From contig NW_024468910.1 of assembly GCF_011745365.1 (NCBI RefSeq), positions 3,004,068 to 3,068,067 of the forward strand: a stretch of DNA of 64,000 bases. Direction: 5' to 3'. The DNA is from Cryphonectria parasitica EP155. Lineage: Eukaryota; Ascomycota; Sordariomycetes; Diaporthales; Cryphonectriaceae. Each line of letters opens with the position of its first letter. Position 1 is the first letter of the stretch. A program made the position numbers and the translations under genes. The notes below the pieces were generated by a model. It was not told where the DNA came from, did no database searches, and saw nothing but the letters and a program-made list of their open reading frames with translations. Below are positions 29,457 to 42,300 of the stretch, piece after piece.

Positions 29457-31057
29457 GCCGTCCAAGGGACACGAAACGAACCCTCTTGAAAGCCACTGAA
29501 ACGAGGATCTGCCGGCGTGGCTTTTTTTCCTTGACGGTTTCCTCCCCGATATGTGGTTCTCTGATTTAGCATTATTGTACTGTACAATCATTCCAAGCCA
29601 TATTCGTCATGATGTGTTGTGAAGGGGGTGTGTAATTGTGTGTGTATGTGCCGAGAAACGGGAGGGAAGCCAAAGAGAAACAGAATGACAATTACTTTTT
29701 TTTTTTCCTGTCTTTTTCTTCCCCAAAGGAAAAACCAACAAAAAGACTTCACTACTGAAAGATTGAGTCTGAACTGGGATGTGTCGTGAAGATGTCGACC
29801 TAGTCAACACCACCACCAGCGGAAGACAGTATTTGAGAAACCAACCCTCCCCCTTCCTTCTCAATCGCCACTTTTGTCTCATCGACAGACTGCATGTAAC
29901 TGCACATGTGACTGGACCAGCCAAGGATGTACTGAACTGTAAAATAGGTCGGCAGGCGAAAAATAGCCCTGACTCTTACGGGCACATCCAAGCGGCAGGA
30001 GAAGAAGGAGGAGAAGCAGAAGAGCTTGAGAACGACGTATCAAGAAAGGAAAGAAGAAAAAAAGCAAGTCCTTGACCTAATTGCTACTGCTGCTGTTCAC
30101 ACACATCTGATGACGTCGAGAGGGGCGAGAGAGAGAACCCACCAGCTCCTATCCAAGCAGACAACAGTCACAGAATTGATTCATTCTGATTACTGGGTAT
30201 GTCACAGGGGGACAGCACGAGAGAACCTGTCAAGGGGGAGACAAAAGTATGGGAGCATCGTGACAAATGGACGAAAAGAAAAAAGAAGGAGGGGTTCATT
30301 TCCGTGCCTCGAGTTAATTGTTTCTTGCCCCTGTGGTTCGAGAAGTGGCAACAGACGTGTGAAAGAGGGCCGACCTGCTCTTAGCTTGTCAAACAGAATT
30401 GGGAAATGCTTCGAGGGAGACGTGATTGAGGAATCTCATGCTACGTCGTAAAGCTCTGTCTTTCCACGAATCCCCAAGTCTCTCTTATCCCTCTCTACGA
30501 CTCGTGTATGGATGGGTCATTCTTTTCTCTGCAGCCTTTCATCCACCTTCATGAGCAGGCATTGGGCATCCACGGAGTACTGCCAAGTGTAATCAAATTG
30601 ACCCATTATTGCTCATCTGTACTTCTGTAGAGGTCCCCGTGTATCAGGCCATAGATGCAAATTGCAATACTCTTCCGAGAAAGTAATCAAGGCAACGTAG
30701 TATGGCCTGACTCCCCAGCCCTCCTCCATCCTTCCACACACTCTCTTTGTCTCTTTTCTTTCTCACGCCTTCCTTGTCACATTCGCCTCCGCAAGGGAAG
30801 CCAATCAATCCAGCCATCAACTGACTTAATCCGCACCAACGGGGGAGTCGCCACTGCTAGGATAGTGATCGATAGATCAGCGGTTGAACGTCACTAGAGC
30901 TCTGCTCAGCAAGGGGACGATGGCCAGACAACCCTGCCTGGGATGTGACGGCGAGGGGAAACCCCACCAGGACTGTGTTGACTCCTTCGGTTTATTCCGT
31001 TGAAATAAGGACATGGAAGAATGAGAGAGGGAGAAAGGGGAAAAGGTTGTGTGTGTT

Positions 31058-31073
31058 GGGGGGGGGGGGGGGG
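31058..31073. repeat. Poly-G tract (16 nt)
   Basis: Sixteen consecutive G, the longest G run in the window, in non-coding DNA and preceded by a GT-rich run. Confidence 0.95.
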
Positions 31074-33426
31074 AGGGTAAGACCACAGTATACTGGAACA
31101 GGAAACCGGCATACAGCTCTACGAATACAGCTTAGTTAGAGTAATGAAGCAATGCAAAGAGCCATGTGCATGCCTTCATTGTGTGTGCTTGTGCTGACAT
31201 AGAGGACAAATCTATGGCTGGCCAACGACAAAAAATAAGCCACTTTTCCGGAGTTTCACGCGGCGAAGAACAGTAACTCACTCGCCGCCACCACCACTTG
31301 AAGCAGGAAGCAAAGAGGAACCCCTTCAGCTCAACAACCCTTCCTTCTCAGATGAGAGCCTCCTACTTGCCTTTCTCTCCCTCTCTCCCTCCCTCCCTCC
31401 CTCCCTCTCTCTCTTTCTCTCCTCCTGCCCTTGCAGCTCTTTGCATCATTGATGTGCCCTCGAGATGATGCGGAGAACAGGGCGAAGGAGAAAAGAAAAG
31501 AAGAAAGGAGAAAAGCAAATATCGGGGCGAACACGTCCACCTGACACGCAGCTTGCAGGGACATCCCGTCTATATCTCTCTTCTACTTCTTCTCTCTCTC
31601 TCTCTCTCGGAAGGTGATTGGCATGACTTAGCATACCATAAGAAGTGGCGTTTTGCCCTGCGCGCTTGGGGAAGGATGGTGGGCTGGGAATTGAAGGAGG
31701 GGGGGAAGGGGGAGGGGGAGGGAGAGAGAGAGAGAGAGAGAAAGGGCCGGGACGCATCGTCACGGGCGATTTGTCCCGTCCCGTCTCCATAGTTAGGAGA
31801 GACATTATAGGAAGAGGGATAATTCAGATAGTCAGGTTCACAGCAGGAACTTGCATGCATGCATTACATCGCTAGCTTCCGTGAACCGTGCGTCCAGTCC
31901 GTCCAGGCGCTTTTCCAGGCCGATCCTGCGATGTCTGGGACGCCCCTTCCCCCTCCCCCCCTTTCCTCTCTCTTCTTCTCCTCCTTCCTCTCTCGAAACC
32001 CTTGCTTTCTCTCCTCTCTTTCTACCCAGCTATCTGGTCGGCCGGCCGTCCCCGAGCCGTGTTTTGGATGACGGTATTCATGCTAGATCCTAGTGTATAG
32101 TGTAGAAGAAGTAAGTTCCCCCCCCCCCCCCCAATAGTAAAGACATCATCTTGCGTGCTTGAGAGAAGGAGAAGAACGACTCCAGCCGCAGCTGTGGCAG
32201 CTGCTGCTGTGTGGTGGGTCACATACAAGACACAGGCTGGGGGGCAGGGACGGCCCAAGTTAGTTCAGTCGGTCGGTGTGACTTTCTGCTACTCATGGGA
32301 TTTTCCCTTTCGTGCACCAAGGCCCGGCAGCAATAATTCAATCACATGACCTCGAAGGAGAAAAAGAATAGGAGGGGGGGAAAAAAAGAGAGAAACGGAT
32401 ATATCATGTCTTGGACAGGCGCCGTAAACGAGCCAATAACCATTTTAGCCTGCCAGCATACACCATGTGATTTGTTTCATGACATGGTCATATGTGCCGT
32501 GTAATAAGGTCCCCCAGAGTAGACGGACGGCTCATCAAGGAGATACAAGACTCTCTCGTAGTGATGAATGGCGATGATGATGGAAGCATAGCATCAACAG
32601 CATCACTTCTGCAAGTGTCTGCCGAGTGCCACTCCCGAAGCCTAGCTATCCGTCTGCCCATCCGTCCTTCCGCCCGTTCATGACCTAATAGCGAGTTTGA
32701 AATATCAGGACGAGGGAAGTTCCAGGAGGGGAGAGCTTGACTCTTGTCCTCAGCTCCGATCGAAAAAGAGGGCGTGTGTGTGTGGGTGGTTTTGTGGCCT
32801 GTGGCTTGCCCGGCGAGCTCGACGAACATATTGTGATCTCGTATCTTATCCCCTCGTTCCCGCTGAAGAAAACCCGCTCACTCAAGACATCCGACCAGTA
32901 GCGCCGAGAAAAAAGACGAGGAAGAGAGGCCCTGACAATGCGATCTCGCCCCCTCCCCTCGTCTTGCCCGTGTGAGGGAAGTCAGCGAGGAAGGCAAGAA
33001 CACAAGAACGGGGTTTTCCCCGTATTCCACTGTGATATTCCCACTCTTTGATGATTCTTCGGGCTGCAACATTGAAAGGTGGTGTCTCTTGAGAAAAAGC
33101 AATAATCAACACCGGACCCCCCTCACCTCAGCTCGCCGAGTGGATCCTTGGCCCTGTTGCCCACTTCTCCCCTGCTGCCAGCTCCTCAGACCATATGCAC
33201 CACCTTCCGCCCCCCCCCCCCTTCATGATGGAACGTTAAATCAAAGGTTTGTGATGGGAACTTCTCGATTCGTCGGGCTCGGATCACTATAATCCGCTGG
33301 ACCTTCGTAAGATTGGGCTCGTTATTCTCTGCCTAACTTGCCAGGGCCAAGAGGGGGCGAGAGGTACCTAGAGATGCATCTGAGACACGCAGGGTCATTC
33401 TCACCTTCTGTGGTCAGGTGGCGCGC

Positions 33427-33427
<1 letters not shown>

Positions 33428-33461
<34 letters not shown>
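33428..33461. repeat. Poly-A tract (34 nt)
   Basis: The longest homopolymer in the window. The sequence before it (GGTGGCGCGCC) has no reverse transcriptase or tRNA-like character, so a SINE/LINE tail is not supported. Confidence 0.95.
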
Positions 33462-33464
<3 letters not shown>

Positions 33465-33730
33465 AACAAGGATGAAGGAGAGAAGAGGGGGAGAAAAAAA
33501 CAAGAGAAGTTACCTTCCTCTCTCTTCCCAAGAAGATATTTTCAGCACTCAGCCTCGTTCCCAGCGTGCGTGACAGAGACAACTAGAGGGTCTAGTGAGT
33601 AGCTTGTGCGTAGCCGGGATTCCCGAGTTCCTTGCCTTCCAATATCACACATTATGTCTCAGAAACTCGCGATTTTTAATTTTGTTCACTTTCATTTGTT
33701 TTGGCCGCACGCCACACACACAGAGTAAAA

Positions 33731-33741
33731 GAAGAAGAAGA

Positions 33742-33776
<35 letters not shown>
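33731..33776. repeat. (GAA)n-(GA)n compound microsatellite
   Basis: Five GAA units pass into about fifteen GA units, all purine on the plus strand. Confidence 0.95.
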
Positions 33777-33778
<2 letters not shown>

Positions 33779-36700
33779 ACAGAGAGAGAGAGCTGCAAAC
33801 CCAGAAAGCTTAGTCCTGATCAATGAAGAGTTCTGCTGACGTCTTGATGCGCCGATCCATTTTTACTTTTGACCGATCACAGACCGGTCTCTGGTGTAGC
33901 ACGATGGCTGTCGAGGCTTTGACCGACCGAAATATAGACCGTGTAACCGACTATCAAATCGGTGATTGGTCTACCTTCAAGCAAACACTTCACAAGTGCA
34001 TGGTTGGAGACTCTCCAGGTTTGTTACTATTTGATAAAATAAAGGACGACGAGATCCCATGTACAGACGATCCCCGAGGTCGGTAGTCATAATTCCTCTG
34101 CTATGATGGCAGGATGGGCCACCGAGGTCTAGACTCTAGAGTCAGTGATCGACACAGGGGGTGCTGGTACCCAAACTGCTGGGTCTCATACAGACACCTA
34201 CTCTTCTGTAGTAAAGTAAAATACGCGGTAGACCGAGAGGCCAACCTCTCTGGCGAATCGTGGAGGCTATGCAGGCCCCTGCTTTTGGCTGTTGTTTGAT
34301 GTTTGAGGGTCCTTCTTGCTCTCTGTTTGCACCTGCAAGAACCAACTCTTCCCTAGTCAATCCTTTGCTTTGGAAGTGCAGGACAGGTGCGCGGGGTCTG
34401 TAACACACAGCATGCAGTCATCATGCAGAATTTCTGAAACTCCTTGCTAGCAGACCTTGAGATGGAGGGTGACAATGTGTGTACGGAGTACTGCTAGTCG
34501 ACCGACTCTCGTATCGAGCCGCATGGGAGCCGAGTATGGTCTGTCTTGCGCTCGCCACAGACCCTCGCAGCCTCTAATCGGGGGGAGGAGAGAGAGAGAG
34601 AAAGAGAGGTCTCGGTGCGGAAGGGTTGAGCCGATCTGCTCGTACGCAGTGTGTCTCACACACACAGTGGTTCGGTTCGGTGGAATTCTGCGTAATGGGT
34701 ACGACGCCCTATCGATTTGCTATCCAGTCGGTACCAAGGGCATTTCCACAGGGTGAGCTTATGAAGGACCGTGGCGGATGGCGGATGGCGGCTTGCATGT
34801 CGAACAGGTCAAGTGACGAACGGCTTGTCGTCAACTTTCTCTGAGGCAAAGAGAGCCCAACCCAGGCCCGAGTTCGAGTGTGCAATTTGTGTACAGCCGG
34901 GTCGATTGATAGTGTGTCTGCTTGCCCAAACGTTGAGACAGGGTCGACTCAGCGCCGCCCCCCGTCCCCTCCATCTTTCGGATGGGCGGGCTGTTAAGAA
35001 AGGAATGCCGCAAGAATTCACACCGGTCACTGGTGGGTAGTACGAAAAGGCACCTTCCGACCTTCAGAAAGATCCGTCAATAGAGGGACACATTGCTTTT
35101 GCCCTTTCAGCCTATGTCGCACCCATACTCGCAGATGCAGGCGGTCCGAAGTGACACAGGCAATCTCAGTGGTTTGGCGTAAAAGACGCAAAATGGCCAT
35201 GACTTGTTGTAGTCTCCCCCCTGTTGTAGTCTCCATCGGTAGAGAGAAGGTCACGGAGTCGACTTGCCGCATCCGTTCTCGTCGAGGCCAAGCTCCCCCT
35301 CCCCCTCCCCTTCACTCAGGAAGACCTGCATATAACCTTCGTCCTTTACCTCATGCCATTCATGGCTTGGCGGTTGGCAGAGTGGATCGCCTGCCACTGG
35401 TTGCCAGACGGCACCAGCACGTTGGAGGCGCTAGACTCGCACAGCAGGCGTTTTTGTACATGTTGTTTCCTACCTTCCACGTGACGGAACAATATGTTGG
35501 AGTGAACGAAGCTGTCCAGTGATGTGACAAGCTGAAGGGCAGATCACAATTCCGAAGCCCTGCAGCGGAGTGTATCGAGGCTAGCCCGATTCTGGGGACT
35601 CTACTCCGTACTATAAACCTGGTGCACTGAGAAAAGAAGGCAGGCGGCCCCCGACCAGAGTGTTTGATGGGTGTCTGCGACAAATTAAGGATCGGGTCTC
35701 ATGACATTCCTGGTTGGTGGTCCATGGCGCATCCCGACCCCAGGGCAAATTCTGTTGGCCCGCCAGAGAGAGGCTTGGAGCCTTTCCCGTCTGTCACCCA
35801 TTATCATCTCGTGCCCTGCCACTGACGCAGCAGCGTGGCGGTCCCCCTCAGGTGGGACAACCTGGGCCGCTCGAATAGGGCGAAGCTGACCGTACAGTAC
35901 CAGCAATAGGAGGAGGAACAGCAGTGGCATACGTAGGTAGGCCGCGTTTGTTTGTTTGTCTGGTGGGCATTTACCTAATGCGCGCGCCATAAGCCTCCGC
36001 ACAGGAGCGTGTTTTGACCAGCAGAGCAGGACGGGGAGGGCTGCAATGTCCTACATCACTCTGGTACTATGTCCACACCGGCTGCAGCATACGGCTGCAT
36101 GCTGGGGACCGGGATGGGATGGAGCTAGAGTCTGGCGAGGAGGAGCTTGCCACGAGGTGGGAGGATCTGGACAAGGGGCCGGAACAGGAGGATCGCGCGG
36201 ATCGCCTAGAAACGCGTGGGAAGGCTTCGGTTGTCGTCTCGAATCCTAACGACGGGGTTGGGCTGTCTGGAGTGGGGGCCTTGCTGAACCACAAGCCCAA
36301 AGATGGAAGGCTCCACATGCAATACAACATAACCCAGGCCATGCCCTGGGAAGAGCGATACCCCAGGAGGTATAGCTCTCCTCGGGCACCGACCTCAAAC
36401 TTCAGCATTTCGCTCTGGTCGCCCTGCCTAAATCCCTCTTTCGCCTTATCGGCCAAAGCAATCAGTATTTGTGGTGAGCATGCCGCTGCAAGGATATCCG
36501 TCTGGAGTCATGCTCGAGCTCTGAGGAAAAGCAGCAGGTCCATGTGAGGGCGACCGGAGCAGGACATCAGGGTCCAGAGCCGAGGATGCTCCCTTCTATC
36601 CACGATATATCTATTGGGATGTTTTTTCCAGATGATGGTGGCGTTGACTGTGACGAGGTCCAGAGCCGGGGGATAAGGAGGGTAGGAGGGGGCGGGAAGG

Positions 36701-39255
36701 GGAGGACGATGTGTTGAATCATTTGATGTTCTCCGTGCATGTAGATTGCCGGTCCCTGCAGTGTGGCAGCGGATGCTTAAGCTTGTTTAAGCCCACGCCA
36801 CCGACCAAGCCAACAGGTTAGGCCAGATGCCAGATGCCAGATTCCAGATTCCAGGTGCTATGCTGTCATGCTGCCCGGGGTTGGGTTGATCGTGGCTGGG
36901 GCAGGTCGTCTCTGAGGTGTCGTGGATCGTACAGTACAATTGTTAGGGTCGGCAGAAAAGGAGAAGAGGAGCATAGCGGAATTGTATCAAGTTGCGACCC
37001 TTTCCCTCTCAGGACTTCAATCCCGATTGCCCATTCTCGTTCTCGCTAGCGATTGTTTGCACTGGCGTGCCTGGTGGACCTGAGAACAACTAAGAGCTGA
37101 GTGAAGTAACAGGTATGTGTCGTCTCTGCTCCCTGGTCGGATCTGTCCTGACTTGGGGGGGGGGGGGGAGGAGAAGCGAGGGTCCACCCACGCCGCGCCC
37201 TGGTCATCAGCACGCAGTCTAGACATTGAACGATGGATGACAATTTGAAGAAAGCAGGGCCGGCGGGTTACCAGATCACGAGAACCCCTCCCGAAGTGTC
37301 TGACCTTTAGCTCAGCGGGTTTCATGCAAAGGCCAGTCTTCCTCGATGGTCGCCCGCAGCATCTCTGGCCGTATGCTGTGTTGTATGCGTTCATACTTGG
37401 TCGGTCCCGACGCGTCGAGATGGTCATCATCATTATTATTGAGGGGATGGCACGATGGGGCTCCATCCCATCCATTGAACATGGGCTGCAAGACAAGCTT
37501 TGTTTTGCAGCTGATACGCTAAGACCCAATTGAGGCCCATGAAGGTTGAGCGTATCGCCCAGATTAGCCAGATGCAGCTGGCAGAGCTCCACTCGAAATC
37601 TCCCGGGGCTCGATAGTCCAGATTGCAAAAGGGGGGGATGTGGTAGATCCAAGAGGTGTGATGTCAGGCTGGCCAATTTGTGTGGTCGGTCACAAGGTTG
37701 CTGTTGAAAAATGTGAGACTTTTTTTTGTGGGGGATGCAAAGTTGTGGTCATGAGCATCACTGAACTGAATGGTGAACTGGCATTCAGTAGATTGGTGCT
37801 TGACTGTACTGGCTGACTTTACTGACCGACTCACTGGCCAACCAACCCCTACTGAACCTGCCCCGAGGGGTCCAGCGCAGTGGAACCTCTGAAGGGGCGG
37901 GCGGGAAGGCGCCAGGCAGGCCAGGGGTTGGGCCTGTACCCGTAGCCTATGTCTATGTATTTCTGCTAGGGAGTTGGTAGCCATAGTACTCGGTATATGA
38001 TAGGTGGTACGTACTTCTTCTCATGTATGGTACGATGTGCCGTCCCGGGGCCGCTGGGGCAAGATCGGTTGTGGCTTTTCGCGGGGAAGAAGGCGTGGAA
38101 AGGACAGCCCAGAGCCCCCTGTGGACATGAGCCATGGGCCTGATACCCACTGCCGGGTAGACTTTCCAATCCCTGCTAGGCTGCCACTATAGCATCATAG
38201 CACCAGGGCATAGCACCATTGTAGTGGTCCTGTACAGCCCAGGACCCCTCACCCAGGCCCCAGACCACGCCCCGCCAGGCCCAGACTTCAGGCTCGTCGT
38301 GCTCAAACTCAGGCTTCCTCCAGCAGAGAGACAGAAAGAGAGAGAGGGAAGGTGGCTCTTTCCTCTACCTTTTTTTCTTCTCTCTCTCCCCCTTTTACGT
38401 TATTTCCTTCCGTCTCTCCCTCTGATTGAGTTTAAGCCACATCTCCCCCTATCCTTCTCCTCCCCTGGGATCTGAAGCGATCTCAGCACGAGGGTCTCAA
38501 GCTGTCAAAAGTGTCAATCATAAGCCACCAGAACGTGACTCGACGACAGGCTCCGCTCCATTCCCACTCCTTCACCCCCATCCTCATGTTCACTATCTTG
38601 CCGCTTTACTCTATGCGCTCGTTACCCAACATCTAGCGAGCCAAGATTCCGAACAAACTTTGCCCCCCTTTTTTCCCTTCTTCTTTTCTTTCTTAGACTA
38701 ACCAACTGACATTTTCTTGCTTTATGCACACAGACACACTCGGCAACAGCATGCCGATCTGATTGCAGACAGGGGGGTTGGCGTAGGATCGCATCTCGTC
38801 TCGGAACAAAAGTTGACTGATTGATCAATTCATTGACTGACCGAACTCTTCTCGTCGCGGAAGCCGGCTCATGCCGTCACGCACCACCTTCTTCAGCAGC
38901 AGTTGCTTCTGCTCCCCCTCCTGCATTGGTGCATTGGTCCACTCGTGCATGGGGAATCCCTCACCAAGGGGGGTCAGGGCCTATCGATGACCCTCTTCTC
39001 CACCCTCCGCCTCCTCCTCCTTCTTCCTCTCCTCCCTCTACCAATCCAACAAAGCCTGGATCTCACAGCAAACTTCAGCCCCGCTAACGAAGCTGGGCTC
39101 CTGCGAGGTTTTCCCAAATCTCATCTCGCGCACATCTTGTCTCATGCCTGCAGCTGCAGCAAAGCTACTGCAGAGCGTGCCATGCTGGCGCTCCTGACTG
39201 CTGGACCCGCTCTCGTCGGCCGGCTCCGTACCATGGCGCCCATGGAAACCATCGA

Positions 39256-39323
39256 ATATTGTGGTAGTACCACAATATAGTACTCTGGAACAACAGCAGC
39301 ACTTCTGTGGTACCAGAGTACTA
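39256..39323. repeat. Two abutting perfect inverted repeats
   Basis: First: 11-bp arms ATATTGTGGTA and TACCACAATAT around one base (39256-39278). Second: 11-bp arms TAGTACTCTGG (39278-39288) and CCAGAGTACTA (39313-39323) around 24 nt. Further arms GTGGTAC (39307-39313) and GTACCAC (39364-39370) overlap, so alternative hairpins are possible. No open frame or transposase is nearby. It may be a structured RNA, a protein-binding palindrome cluster or a decayed miniature element. Confidence 0.85.
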
Positions 39324-42300
39324 CCATACTATGGGGGGGCCCATATCATATCATAGTATCATAGTACCACAGATACTACCGCCCCATCGGGGCTGGCGCG
39401 CTGCGGGCTTGGAGATGGATGACCCTTGGATTGTTTCGAGAACAGGCTGCATGCAGGGTGCTTCCTTGCCATTAATTGCCTAATCTATTTTGCGTGCTAC
39501 TGGGACACTGCACCATACTATGGGATGCCAGCCTGGGGTCTTTGTCTGGTCCCCCCTCCCCAAAATCTGCAGGCCAGGAGGCTAATCTTTCAGCTACCAA
39601 CTCGACACGCACGATTCCACATGGGGACTGTGTCCGCCCTCATCTTGCTCGCATCACCACACCGGCAGACCCTTCGGTTGGCTCACGAACGACTCTTGCC
39701 CGTCGCACAAGGGCTCAGGACTGCGGTGCGGAACCCAGAGTGAGGTGCGGAATACATCCCACCCAGACCCACTTCTCACAGCTGCTGCCCCCAGCACCGC
39801 TCTCGCTCACTCGCTCGCTTTTCCAGCATAGCCTGGCACAGCATGTCTTGCACAGCATGAATCTGTCACTGTCGTGCTGCCTGCGCCTGGGGGGCCGGGA
39901 GGGGCCAGGGGTGCGTACATCTTACACATGAGTCTGTCAAGTCTCTCAAGGAAAACAGGTGAAGCAGTTCTCTCCAGGCCAGCATCGTGTCGTCGGGACG
40001 GCCACGGGCCCGGAACCGGGTCACTGCGTAAAGATCAGTCAGTCGCACTACGTCAAATGACAGCAGTCCATCAGTGACGAAACCACAGCCTAGAGAGCTG
40101 GAGGCTATTGATGAAGGCAACCTCCGCCTTAGGGAAAGAAAAGGCAACAGAAGAGAAGAGGAGAGAGAAAGGGGAAGGGGAAAAAAAAAAGAAGAAATTA
40201 GAGGACAAGAAGACCCGCCAGATCATCCCGCCGCCGCACCAGAGCCATTCTGTCGGTACCTGGGGACGCTGGCTCAGACTTTGGCGCTCGGTTCACCTGT
40301 GCCGTCGTCCTTGCTTGTATTTCAGATCTTGGATCGCTCTCCATGATCCTGTCTGGCTGTCGGGCCCGATGCTTTGGTCCCTGTTCTTGAGGCGCTTCTT
40401 GAAAGCCACTGCCGCTGCCAGGCCCTCTTGTCAACGTTAGACCTTCCTTCCTCTTCCTCTCTTTATCTAGCCCATGGACTTCAACGCTGGCTTGAGGTGA
40501 GGCTCTAAGGGACGGGTAATGCACTACTCACGGCATCAGCGCCGAGCTGTCTATGGTGCTCATAGCGCTGCTCTGACTTGTCAACTACTATGGTACATAA
40601 TCATAATATTCAGCGCGACCTAGGGAGCCTTAGCATCACCGTCCTGCCCATTTCGTATACGAAACCCCCAAGTATCTTTTTGGGGGTCTGCACTCGTACC
40701 GCCGGAAGGGGGGGTTGGTCTCAGTAAGCCAAATCTCGGACTTTGCAAAAGCGTGAGACTCTTCTTACCTCTTCCAGAGCAGGAAGCCCGGTCGCTGATT
40801 GCACTAATTGAGTCGCAAGCAAAGCGGGCCATCAGCGAGGGCCTGTCCCGCAGGGAGCCGGAATTTTTTCACCCCCTGTCCAAGCACGTCTCAGTCAGAC
40901 CACCCCTGGATCGCTGTCCGAACGCCGGCCTGCCTTTGCCCACTTTTGAGGCTCGAAGGAACCGGTGGATTAAGCTTTCAACCTAATCGACATTACATGC
41001 AGGCCCTGAGCCTCGTCTCATGCCACCTTGCGGTTCAGGCCGTGCATTTCTCCTGAGCATCACCTTTTCCCAAATTCGACGTGGCGCACCTGCGTCTTTG
41101 CTCTTCATACATACACACATATCAGCATGTCATAAGAAAACAAGAGCAGAGTCCGCAACAGGGGTGCGACTCTTGCGCAAAATGCTACTACCGAAAAGTC
41201 TGCAGCCGAGGTATCTTCTGTTGTTTGGCCTCCTAATTAACCACGCCTTGCCGCGACACTCATTTGTGGGCTGGTCAGTAAGTTGACTCTGAAGAGAGAC
41301 TATGAGGGTGGGTGTCAAGCAGCGCTGCCTGCTTCTTCCAAGTTCCACAGCATCTGTCCGCTTCCTCTCTCTTCTCTCCGATCAGCACGAACACTTATGA
41401 CTTGTATGAGTTGGATTCTGAAACAAAGTACCGTACTTTTTTCAGCTTCAATTTACTGAGCCCCGGGCATACGACCTGACTGACAGCACCTGAGCTTCAG
41501 GCCTTCGTCCCGGATCCTTGATGTGTACTATGGAGGGTCATATGGGAGCAGGGTTCAGACCGTCTTTCACTTGGAGAAAACGTGGTATTGAGACTATACC
41601 TGTCCAAACATTGGTGAGTGAGTTCATCTCATATTGTGTTTCTGAGCATTTTTCTTGTCTCTACTACCACAGACCCCCCCCCAATCTGTTCCTCCCCTTT
41701 CGTGTTCGGTCCCGCACACGAAATTCATGTGGCCGTTCGTGACAGTGTGGATCTGCAGCCTCGTGGTGAACCTTACTACACAGCTTCTTTCGATCCCGTC
41801 CCTCTCCTGCAGTCTCGACTGCAGTAGCCTCCGTGGAGGTAGACTGTCGATTCAGGATATCCCGTCGAGCCCATCACCCTTTGTCCCCTGTTTCCTAGCG
41901 CAGACATCAGGGGATCTAGGATCGATTCGGTATCGTTGGGATCCTGCCGTCTTCATGGGCTTCGGGAAATCTTGGGTGGCGGGCAGCACGGCTGGGCTGG
42001 CCATGCCCCATGCCCCTTCATCACTTGCCCATCCCTAGCATGCAAAATGTAGGAGCGGAATGGCAGTCCAGGGTCCCTCGCTTCGGCTGGGACGCTACTG
42101 GAAACCACATGCTCACTCGTAGCTTGTTCTTTTTTTTTTTCCCCTTGACTAGCGCCCCGAGCTGCTGGGACTTACGTCTCCTTTTTCCTTGATGCCCCGT
42201 ACTTTTCCCCCTAGCCGCCATCGTGCTGGCGTGCGACCAGTCTCGAACCCAGACAGAACAAGACTGAGCAGTCAGTCGTAACTATCTATTGCCAAATAGA

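Noticed and set aside
33428..33461. Poly-A tail of a retroelement
   Set aside because: No reverse transcriptase, pol III promoter boxes or target-site duplication could be seen beside it.
36014..36547. Frame of 177 codons in the 15 kb stretch
   Set aside because: Composition is uneven, an overlapping antisense frame is equally open, and nothing resembles a known family.
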